This document shows, piece by piece, positions 7,406 through 14,017 of a stretch of 17,121 nucleotides of DNA. Each line of letters begins with the position of its first letter. The stretch's first letter is position 1. The stretch is from JBBSEZ01 sp038239195 (GTDB lineage Bacteria; Planctomycetota; Planctomycetia; Gemmatales; Gemmataceae): positions 1 to 17,121 of the forward strand of contig JBBSEZ010000201.1 in the NCBI GenBank assembly GCA_038239195.1. The letters are read 5' to 3'. A program made the position numbers and the translations under genes. The notes beneath the pieces were generated by a model. That model was not told the origin of the DNA, ran no database searches, and worked only from the letters and a program-made list of their open reading frames with translations.

Positions 7406-8776
7406 TCACTTCCCTCCCACCGCCTTCGCCAGTTCCCGCACCTTCCCCACGATCTTCTCTTCCACCGCCGGCGCCCACTTCGACGGTAGCCCGTAGTAGA
7501 TCATCGACGAGTCGGCCTCGTAGCCGCCCTCCTTCAGCACCCGGGCCGACGCCACGTAGGCCATCACGTCGTTGGCGTATCCCGTCACCCACACCGCCCG
7601 CCCCCCGGCCAGCTCTTTCTTCAGCCGGAGCGAGTAATCGACGACCACCTCCCCGCCCAGGGCCACCCACGTCACCTGCTCGCCCAGGCGCCACACTTGC
7701 ACCGGGTAATGCCGATAGCGATCGTCGATCTTCCCCCCGCCCTCCAGCGCCTTCAGCAACCGCTTCGCCCGGTTGCGCACGGCGAAGTTCTTGCTCAGCA
7801 GGTCGGCGCCGAGTTGGCCCTTGTCGGGCACCTTTGCATACGGGAGGGCGATCGTCGCGTAGCGCGCCGCCACGTTCCCCATCACCGGCGTCATCTTGGC
7901 ACCCAGCACGTCCTCGACCGCCACGGCGAGCTCGCGCCCGTACTTCTGACACAGCTCCACCTTGCCGCGCGGCAGTGGGTTGGCGTCGCCGCCGCAGCCC
8001 GTCCAGAACAGGGCGACGGCCCCCTTGTGCTTCTTCTCCAGGCGCTCCTGCGCAAAGCCGGCGTAGTCGCCGCACCAGCGGTAGAACTGGAGCGTCGTGT
8101 TGTGGCAGGCGTAGCCGAAGACCACCGCCATCAGCTTGCCGTCCTGCGCCCGAACGCTCAGCACGGGCACCGCATGATCCACCGGGCCGCCGGGGTTGGC
8201 GTCGTTGACGACCCCCTTCAACGTCGGCTTGCGACGGTTGACGGCGAAGCGCACCGTCCCCTGGCCCACGGCCAGGCGCGCCGGGCGCAGGTCGGCCTGC
8301 GCCTTCACAACGACCTCGACCATCCAGCCGCGCAACTTGTCCGTGTAAGGCCCGACCTTGCGGGCGTACTCGGGCGGCATCTCATACATGTCGGAGAGCG
8401 AATCGCGGATGACCGGGCCGCAGTGCGTGTGGGAGACGGTCAACATGAGCCGCTCGCGCGGTAGGCCCGTCCGCTTCTGCACCTCGGCCGCCACGCTCTC
8501 CGAGAGCGAGCGCGGAATGCCGATCAGGTCGGCCGTGACGAGCACGAGCTTCCCGCCATCGGGCGCCTGAATCGCGACGGCCTTGACGTAGAGGTCCTGC
8601 AACTTGCCCTCGGCCGGCTTGTTGCGCGAGGCGTAGCCCGACATCCACATCGGCTCCGGGGGCGTGATGACCTTCACCGCCACCCCTGCTTTCCAGGTTG
8701 GAGCGGCCGCAAACGCGGTTGCAGGTCGGCCGAGGACACAAGCGAGGAACGCCAACGTCAGCAGGAGGGGACGCAC
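7406..8776 (-). CDS. neutral/alkaline ceramidase-family secreted hydrolase
   Basis: A 456-aa exported protein of the neutral/alkaline non-lysosomal ceramidase family (N-terminal domain). The signal peptide is residues 1-25 (VRPLLLTLAFLACVLG..., cut near FAA). Family motifs in order: AGVAVKVITPPEPMWMSGYA (30-49), the zinc-site-like SHTHCGP at 115-121, a conserved NRR at 180-182, YACHNTT (222-228), GDYAGFA (236-242) and TGCGGDANP (259-267). Known bacterial ceramidases are longer, near 650 aa; this one lacks the C-terminal immunoglobulin-like part. Planctomycetes often carry such short forms, and ceramide need not be the substrate. The GTG start at 8776 has AAGGAG 7 nt upstream. It follows the macro gene by 25 nt. 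Confidence 0.88.
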   Translation of the reverse strand: MRPLLLTLAFLACVLGRPATAFAAAPTWKAGVAVKVITPPEPMWMSGYASRNKPAEGKLQDLYVKAVAIQAPDGGKLVLVTADLIGIPRSLSESVAAEVQKRTGLPRERLMLTVSHTHCGPVIRDSLSDMYEMPPEYARKVGPYTDKLRGWMVEVVVKAQADLRPARLAVGQGTVRFAVNRRKPTLKGVVNDANPGGPVDHAVPVLSVRAQDGKLMAVVFGYACHNTTLQFYRWCGDYAGFAQERLEKKHKGAVALFWTGCGGDANPLPRGKVELCQKYGRELAVAVEDVLGAKMTPVMGNVAARYATIALPYAKVPDKGQLGADLLSKNFAVRNRAKRLLKALEGGGKIDDRYRHYPVQVWRLGEQVTWVALGGEVVVDYSLRLKKELAGGRAVWVTGYANDVMAYVASARVLKEGGYEADSSMIYYGLPSKWAPAVEEKIVGKVRELAKAVGGK

Positions 8777-8783
8777 GGGTGAG

Positions 8784-8789
8784 CTCCTT
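8784..8789 (-). promoter_or_regulatory. Shine-Dalgarno site for the ceramidase-family gene
   Basis: AAGGAG on the minus strand, 7 nt before the GTG at 8776. It fixes this start, which also places the signal peptide at the N-terminus. Confidence 0.6.
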
Positions 8790-8801
8790 GTCCAGGCGCC
8801 G

Positions 8802-9347
8802 TCACTCTGGCACCAGTTCTTGCAACACGGTCCAGTAGGCGTCGTACACCTCCTCGGTGTAACACACCACGTGGACGCGCTCCACTTCCTCGTTGCGTTC
8901 GAGGAACGCTCGCACCTCGCCAATCGCGATGCGCGCCGCCCGGTCGAGCGGGTAGCCGTAGGCGCCGCAACTGATCGCCGGGAACGACACCGAGCGGAGT
9001 TGGTATTCCTCGACGAGGGCGAAGCACTCCAGGTAGCAGCGCGCCAGCAGTTCGTCCTCGCCGAGGGTGCCGCCGTTCCACACCGGGCCGACGGTGTGAA
9101 TGACGTACTTCGCGGGGAGGTTGTGTCCGTGCGTGATCTTCGCCCCTCCCGTCGGGCACCCGCCGAGGGCGCGGCACTCCGCCAGCAGGTTCGGCCCGGC
9201 GGCGCGGTGGATCGCCCCATCGACGCCGCCCCCGCCCAACAGCGAGTTGTTGGCGGCGTTGACGATCGCGTCCACCTTCTCCTTGGTAATGTCCCCCAAG
9301 AGCGCTTTGAAGCGGGCCATCCAGGCGCAGGCGTCGGCGTTTTTCAT
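8802..9347 (-). CDS. macro-domain protein (MacroD/YmdB-type ADP-ribosyl hydrolase)
   Basis: A 181-aa single macro domain of the MacroD/YmdB type, which removes ADP-ribose or acetyl from O-acetyl-ADP-ribose and mono-ADP-ribosylated targets. The motifs are intact: VNAANNSLLGGGGVDGAIH (29-47, ligand-binding loop with the catalytic Asn/Asp region), CPTGGAKIT (64-72), YVIHTVGPVW (81-90) and PAISCGAYGYP (123-133) for the second phosphate-binding loop. It is cytoplasmic. The ATG at 9347 has GAGG a few bases upstream; a later ATG at 9320 has none. It follows the HEPN gene by 26 nt and precedes the ceramidase-family gene by 25 nt, so all three are probably one transcript. Confidence 0.92.
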   Translation of the reverse strand: MKNADACAWMARFKALLGDITKEKVDAIVNAANNSLLGGGGVDGAIHRAAGPNLLAECRALGGCPTGGAKITHGHNLPAKYVIHTVGPVWNGGTLGEDELLARCYLECFALVEEYQLRSVSFPAISCGAYGYPLDRAARIAIGEVRAFLERNEEVERVHVVCYTEEVYDAYWTVLQELVPE

Positions 9348-9373
9348 GATCGCCTCGGGAAGGTCGCACCCTC

Positions 9374-9946
9374 TCACGGTGGCCAAGGGCTCGCGATGCC
9401 GAGGGTATCGACCAGATGATTGCGGATGGCATTGTCGGTGCAATGTGCCACTCTGCGAAAAAAGTCGGGCAACTGGCTGGAGTAGAAGTTGTGGACCGTC
9501 GGGCGGGGATTGACCCCGAGAGCGATCTGGTGGCGGAGGTCCATCGCAAGCCCCAGACGCTGCACGGCTTGCGCCCAGGTGCAGTTGCGCCAACTCCAGC
9601 AATGATGAACGTCTGGCAGGCCGATCGCGTCGGAGATCAACGTTCGCACCTGTTCCGTGTTGGGAGTGTTGAACCTCCCCAACTGGCCTCGCACCGAGGC
9701 GTTGAGTGCGGGCCACAAACCCAGCGGAGGGGCGGCCGGGCGAACCGCGTTCAGCGACTCGCGGACGACTTCTTCGACATACGCCTCCCAGGCAGACACG
9801 GAAATGACCACAGCGGCCCGGTTGAGCGCGGCCAATCCGTACTGGCGCCCGGGGCTGCCCGTCCTGAGCCGGTAGTGGGCGTCTTCCAGTTCGTCGGCAT
9901 CGCCGAGCAGCTGCGTCAGATGGGCGGCAAAGGCGTTCGAGGGCAA
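9374..9946 (-). CDS. HEPN protein (RiboL-PSP type), catalytic His position lost
   Basis: A 190-aa helical protein that I assign to the HEPN superfamily, RiboL-PSP-associated type. The first helix carries AALNRAAVVISVSAWEAYVE (39-58), typical of this group. The second helix holds MDLRHQIALG (135-144), where HEPN RNases have R-x4-H, commonly RN/RH..AHG. Arg138 is kept but the histidine position (143) is Leu, codon CTC at 9520-9518; one base change from CAC would restore His. So the ribonuclease site is probably inactive. The C-terminal part (VNPRPTVHNFYS, then NHLVDTLGIA) fits the same group. It starts with TTG at 9946, supported by GGGAAGGG 7 nt upstream; the frame is closed by a stop 48 nt further up. 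A macro-domain gene follows after 26 nt. Confidence 0.75.
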   Translation of the reverse strand: MPSNAFAAHLTQLLGDADELEDAHYRLRTGSPGRQYGLAALNRAAVVISVSAWEAYVEEVVRESLNAVRPAAPPLGLWPALNASVRGQLGRFNTPNTEQVRTLISDAIGLPDVHHCWSWRNCTWAQAVQRLGLAMDLRHQIALGVNPRPTVHNFYSSQLPDFFRRVAHCTDNAIRNHLVDTLGIASPWPP

Positions 9947-9953
9947 AGCAAGG

Positions 9954-9961
9954 CCCTTCCC
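9954..9961 (-). promoter_or_regulatory. Shine-Dalgarno site for the HEPN gene
   Basis: GGGAAGGG on the minus strand lies 7 nt before the rare TTG start at 9946. No ATG or GTG is available in the open frame upstream of it. Confidence 0.5.
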
Positions 9962-10023
9962 GAGTTCGCGGGGCTGGCCGGGCGTCGAAAATCAGCGAGG
10001 AGAGGTGCCCGGGCGCCGGGCCC

Positions 10024-10443
10024 CTATTTCCGCGACCTGGCAGGCCGAGGAAGCATCTTGTCCACATCGACGTTCTGCTTCTTCAGTTCCTCCAGGCCCT
10101 CGGACAAATAGTCGGCCAGGGGGGGCTTCTCCAGCATCTGAGACACCGCCCATTCCGGTTTCCCAAAGGCCCTCTTCAGCGACTCGAACTGTGCCGCGAG
10201 ATCTCGCGAGCTAAAGTCTCCCCGCCCCAGGTAAGTCAAGAGGAGGAGTTGGTAGATCGCGTCCTCCGGGAGGCTCGCCAGAAGGTCTTGCAGTTTCTTC
10301 TCTTCCGGCGGTGGAGGCCCAGACTCCTCGCCGGGGTGGACGATCGGGTAATCGGGGTGACGCTTCGGGAGCTCTTTGTCCCAGTAATGGCGAATCGCGT
10401 CCGCGAGGCCGATTACCTCCCTGGCGATCTCGGATAGTTTCAT
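10024..10443 (-). CDS. DUF3775-like protein
   Basis: A 139-aa soluble protein resembling DUF3775. Residues 1-30 form a helix (MKLSEIAREVIGLADAIRHY), followed by a charged Pro-Glu linker. The family-like core is LPEDAIYQLLLLTYLGRGDF at 58-77, where homologous proteins have an Asp/Glu-rich turn then L(V)ALxWLGRGDF, and a closing helix PPLADYLSEGLEELKK at 107-122. Function of the family is unknown. The ATG follows a GGGAGAGAGG stretch. Gaps of 87 nt from the BtuF-like gene and 77 nt to the HEPN gene leave it unclear whether it is transcribed with either. Confidence 0.7.
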   Translation of the reverse strand: MKLSEIAREVIGLADAIRHYWDKELPKRHPDYPIVHPGEESGPPPPEEKKLQDLLASLPEDAIYQLLLLTYLGRGDFSSRDLAAQFESLKRAFGKPEWAVSQMLEKPPLADYLSEGLEELKKQNVDVDKMLPRPARSRK

Positions 10444-10530
10444 GCCTCTCTCCCGGAGGAGTGACGGGGCCCACCCTGGTGATTCTACTTTGGGAGGGCG
10501 GGCGCGCCTACGGCTTACCTGGGCCGTTCC

Positions 10531-11445
10531 CTACACGCGCTCCCACCCCGTCCCCTCGTGGCCGAAGGAGAACGTTTCCGGATGAAGCAACTCCGCCATG
10601 ATCTCCAGCGACTCGACCAGTCGCGGCCCCGGCCGGTTGAAGTACTGGTTGCCGTCCGTGACGAACACGCGCCCCGAGCGCACCGCGCGCAACCCGGCCC
10701 ACTCCTTCTTGCCCGCCAGGAGCGGGACGTCCACGCGGGTGCGAGCCATGTCAAACCCGCACGGCATCAGCACGAGGACGTCCGGGTCGCGCTCGACCAC
10801 TTGCTCCCATTGCATCCAGGGCGCGTGCTTGCCCGCCTCGCCGAAGAGATTGACGCCGCCGGCCATCTCGACCAGTTCCGGCACCCAGTTGCCCGCCGCC
10901 ATCAACGGCCCCACCCACTCGATGCAGGCGACCGTTGGCCGGGCCGTCAGCCCGCGCACCGTCTCGGCGATGCATGCCATGCGCCCTCGAAGTCGCGCCA
11001 CCAGCTCCGTGCCCTCGCGCGGCACGCGCAGCGCCTCGGCGACGCGCTCGACGTCGGCCCAGACGTCGGCGAGGGCGTTCGGCGCCAGCGCCACCAGTTG
11101 CGGGCAGGCGCCCAGCCAGGCGCACGTGGCCCGCTCGACGTCGCGCAAGCTGACGGCGCACACCTCGCACTGCGTCTGCGTGACGATGACGTCGGGCTCG
11201 AGCGCCTGGAGCAATTCGCCATCGACGCGGTAGACCGACAGCCCTTCCTGCACCAGCGCCTTGACGCGCTGGTCGATCTCGTAACTCGTGCCGTCGATCG
11301 CGAACTTGGGCGAAGTGCAAACGGGCAGCCGCTTGACCGACGGCGGATAGTCGCATTCGTGCGATCGGCCAACGAGGTCGGCCTCGAAGCCGAGCGCACA
11401 GACGATCTCCGTCGCACTCGCAATCAGCGACACGATGCGCGGCAT
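10531..11445 (-). CDS. BtuF-like cobalamin-binding protein, no signal peptide
   Basis: A 304-aa protein of the BtuF/periplasmic-binding-protein fold (COG0614-like). The N-terminal motif MPRIVSLIASATEIVCALGF leads straight into the first lobe, so there is no signal peptide. LVGRSHECDYP is at 24-34, and TQTQCEVCAV at 89-98 has a CxxC pair that I recall as common in the cytoplasmic version of this family. The second lobe starts near TVACIEWVGPLMAAGNWVPE (171-190) and ends with the usual SGRVFVTDGNQYFNRPG (257-273). Such proteins are annotated as cobalamin-binding, but a cytoplasmic location argues against simple uptake; the true ligand is unknown. The ATG has GGAGGATCGAGG upstream. It starts 16 nt after the VWA gene, so it is probably in that operon. 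No btuCD transporter genes are present. Confidence 0.85.
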   Translation of the reverse strand: MPRIVSLIASATEIVCALGFEADLVGRSHECDYPPSVKRLPVCTSPKFAIDGTSYEIDQRVKALVQEGLSVYRVDGELLQALEPDVIVTQTQCEVCAVSLRDVERATCAWLGACPQLVALAPNALADVWADVERVAEALRVPREGTELVARLRGRMACIAETVRGLTARPTVACIEWVGPLMAAGNWVPELVEMAGGVNLFGEAGKHAPWMQWEQVVERDPDVLVLMPCGFDMARTRVDVPLLAGKKEWAGLRAVRSGRVFVTDGNQYFNRPGPRLVESLEIMAELLHPETFSFGHEGTGWERV

Positions 11446-11461
11446 GGCCTCGATCCTCCGT

Positions 11462-14017
11462 TCACACCAGACCCCAGCGCCGCCGCAGGGCCCACTCGGC
11501 GGAGACCGCCGCGACGAACAGCAGGAAGAACGCCACCAGGAACGGGGAGCGCGACGTGTTCCGCCAGTCCGGGCGCAGGTCGAGCCGGGCACGGTCCCAG
11601 TCGCTCTGCTGCTGGCGCAACTGGCTCAGGAACGCCGCGAGCTGTTCGACGCGCTGGTACTTGCCGCCGCCCGCGGCCGCCAGGTTCTCCAGGAACTGGT
11701 GGTCCGCCGCCGCGCGCTTCATCTCCTGGTCCTCGTCGTACACGATCACCCGCGCCGTCGCCGTCCCGCTGATCGCCTCCCCACCCGGGCCTTTGCCCTC
11801 GCCTTGAACGCGGACGACGTAAGTGCCCGGCGCGTCGGTGCGCCCGAACGCGCCCCGGTTCTCGGTCGAGCCCCGCGCGATCGGCACCACGGTCTTTGTT
11901 CCGTCCGGGCGAACGATCTCCGCCCGGTAGGTGCCGCCCTTGACGTCCGGCCCGCCGCCCTTGGCGCGCAGGCCGACCTCGAAGCTGATCTCGCCGCGCA
12001 CCGGCAGCCGTCGCGACTCCGGCTTGACCCACGTGTTCCCCTCGGCGTCCTCCTGGTGCGCCAGCCACACCACCACCTGCTTCCAGAAGCGCGCGTGCCG
12101 GCGCACGCCCGCCTCGTTGCGCCGCCAGCGCCACGTCGTGTCGCCCGCAAAGGCCAGCACCCGCGCCGGTTTCGCTCCCTTCGGCCTGCCCGCGAAGCCC
12201 TCGTAGGTCTTCATCACCAGCACCGGCTGGCCCTTCTCGCTGCTCGCCAGGACCGTTTCGTTGGTGCGCCTCCCCACCGGCGGCAGCTTCAACAGCGACA
12301 TGCCGTTCAACGGCAACGCCTTCCAGACCTCCTTGGCGTCCTTGCCGTCGTCCAGCCGCAACAGGTACGTGGCCAGGCGCAACCCGTCGAACGTCGGCAC
12401 AACGGTCACCTCGTCCTCGACCTGAGCGCCTTCCCCTTCCTCGCCCCTGGTCAGCTCGACGGGGAGCATGCCCTCGATGCCCGTGCCGCCCCACGCCGCG
12501 CTGCCGAAACTGGCGTAGCCTCCCACCATGATGAGCCCCGACCCGCGCGCCACCAGGCCCTCCAGCTTGACCAGCGCGTCCTTGTCGATCTGGCGGATCT
12601 GGGCGGCGCTCACGTCGCCGATTACGATGACGTCGTAAGGCTGCTCCTCGACCTGGAAGGCCTTCGCCAGGGCCGGCGTCGCCTTGCCGCCCAGGTAGAC
12701 CGGCGTCACGCGGATGCGCGGGTCGCTGCTCAGGGCGCCGATGATCTCGGTCGGCTCCCAGGCCCGCAGCCGATCCACCAGCAGCACCGAGATGCCGTCC
12801 TTCGATACCGTCACGAACGTCTCGATGACGTTGTCGGCCGGCAGCGTGTCGGGCTCCGGCGTCTCCACCACCACCTTGACCTTCACCTCGCCCGGCGTGG
12901 CGGGAGCGTCGCACGCGATATCCACGACGTTGCCGATCGCCAGGCGCAGTTCGACGTCCTTGACCGCCTTCTCCACGTCCTCCATCTCGGTCTTGCCGTC
13001 GCGGGTCACGGGCGTTTCCAGGAACATCCGCAACTTCGCCTTGCTGTTCTCGTAGCCACGCGCGTCGATCGTCACCCGTGCCGTCAGCTTGCCCTTGACC
13101 GGCACAAAGGGACTTGGGCGGGTCGAAATGGCGGTAATCGCGACGTTCTTCTGCTTCAGGCTCGTCGTCGGCCTGCCGCAGGCGAACGTGGAGATGGGGC
13201 ACGGCAGGTTGCGCCAGCGCGCCGCCTCGGTGAGCGCGGGCACGCCCCGCCCGTTGTCGGTCCCGTCGCCAATCACGAGCAGGCCGCGAAGTCGATCGCG
13301 CCCCGAGCGCCTGTCCAGCAGGGCCCGCAGCATGGCGCCGTAGTCGGTGTGCTTGCCGTCGGCCTCGCCGGGCTTGTCGGCGTCGAAATCGGCCACGTCG
13401 CCGGCGAACTTGAAGAAGCGGACCTCGACCTGGTCGTCGCGCAGTCCCTGCAAAGCGGGCTTGCTCTGTTCGAGGCAGCGCTGCACCAGGGCCCAGCGCG
13501 AGCGCTCGGCCCCCGTCTCGTCCTCGATGGTCATGCTGCGCGAAAAGTCGATGGCGACGAGCAGCAGGCTGCGCGGCTGTTCGCTGTTGACGAAGCCCAG
13601 GGCCGGGCGGACGACGGCGATCAGCGTGAGCAACAGGGCGAGCAGGCGCAGCGACACGATGGCGCCGATGCGTCGGCGGGGCACGCCGGGCGCGCCAAGG
13701 TAGGTGGCAATGCTCAGGCCGGCCAGCGCCAGCAGCCCCACCATGAGCAGCAGGAGCCACGCCGGCTGAAGCCCGTGGGCGGAGGTGCGCGCCTTCCAGG
13801 CGGCGCGCTCCACGTGTACCAGCAGCCAGCCGCTGGTGCCGAGCAGGACGGCCCAGCGCTTCCAGTCGAGCTTGCCCGGCAAGCGCAGCAGCAGGATCGG
13901 CACGGCGAAGGCGAGCAGCCCGACGGAGACCGCCGCGGCCCGCACCGGCGCCTCGGCCGTGCCCAGGAAGGCGTGCAACGGCTGCCAAGGCCAGACGGGG
14001 TCGAAGAGCAGTTTCAT
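11462..14017 (-). CDS. membrane VWA protein with GATase1-like domain
   Basis: An 851-aa membrane protein. Three hydrophobic helices lie at about residues 27-45, 86-106 and 119-139; then a vWA domain (about 150-285) with intact MIDAS start DFSRS at 157-161 and a later GDGTDNGRG (250-258). A beta-rich linker follows. Residues about 409-520 form a class I glutamine-amidotransferase-like fold, with VLLVDRL at the first strand and GLIMVGGYASFGSAAWGGTG (494-513) where an active enzyme would have G-x-C-x-G, so it is non-catalytic. A C-terminal membrane helix (LVAFFLLFVAAVSAEW) ends the protein. The ATG overlaps the stop of the upstream VWA gene by 4 nt (ATGA), so translation is coupled. It is probably a partner of the MoxR ATPase; the periplasmic or cytoplasmic side cannot be fixed by eye. 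Confidence 0.9.
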   Translation of the reverse strand: MKLLFDPVWPWQPLHAFLGTAEAPVRAAAVSVGLLAFAVPILLLRLPGKLDWKRWAVLLGTSGWLLVHVERAAWKARTSAHGLQPAWLLLLMVGLLALAGLSIATYLGAPGVPRRRIGAIVSLRLLALLLTLIAVVRPALGFVNSEQPRSLLLVAIDFSRSMTIEDETGAERSRWALVQRCLEQSKPALQGLRDDQVEVRFFKFAGDVADFDADKPGEADGKHTDYGAMLRALLDRRSGRDRLRGLLVIGDGTDNGRGVPALTEAARWRNLPCPISTFACGRPTTSLKQKNVAITAISTRPSPFVPVKGKLTARVTIDARGYENSKAKLRMFLETPVTRDGKTEMEDVEKAVKDVELRLAIGNVVDIACDAPATPGEVKVKVVVETPEPDTLPADNVIETFVTVSKDGISVLLVDRLRAWEPTEIIGALSSDPRIRVTPVYLGGKATPALAKAFQVEEQPYDVIVIGDVSAAQIRQIDKDALVKLEGLVARGSGLIMVGGYASFGSAAWGGTGIEGMLPVELTRGEEGEGAQVEDEVTVVPTFDGLRLATYLLRLDDGKDAKEVWKALPLNGMSLLKLPPVGRRTNETVLASSEKGQPVLVMKTYEGFAGRPKGAKPARVLAFAGDTTWRWRRNEAGVRRHARFWKQVVVWLAHQEDAEGNTWVKPESRRLPVRGEISFEVGLRAKGGGPDVKGGTYRAEIVRPDGTKTVVPIARGSTENRGAFGRTDAPGTYVVRVQGEGKGPGGEAISGTATARVIVYDEDQEMKRAAADHQFLENLAAAGGGKYQRVEQLAAFLSQLRQQQSDWDRARLDLRPDWRNTSRSPFLVAFFLLFVAAVSAEWALRRRWGLV

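Noticed and set aside
7406..9220. A longer start for the ceramidase-family gene, running into the macro gene
   Set aside because: The extension is out of frame with the macro gene, is Arg/Ser-rich and would bury the signal peptide; GTG 8776 has a good ribosome site.
8802..9946. HEPN-macro as a toxin-antitoxin pair of DarTG type
   Set aside because: No DarT-type ADP-ribosyltransferase is present and the HEPN site is probably inactive, so the naming is not supported.
10468..10496. CCCACCC/GGGAGGG hairpin between the BtuF-like and DUF3775 genes
   Set aside because: It has an A-A mismatch, a 15-nt loop and no U-run, so it is not a supported terminator.
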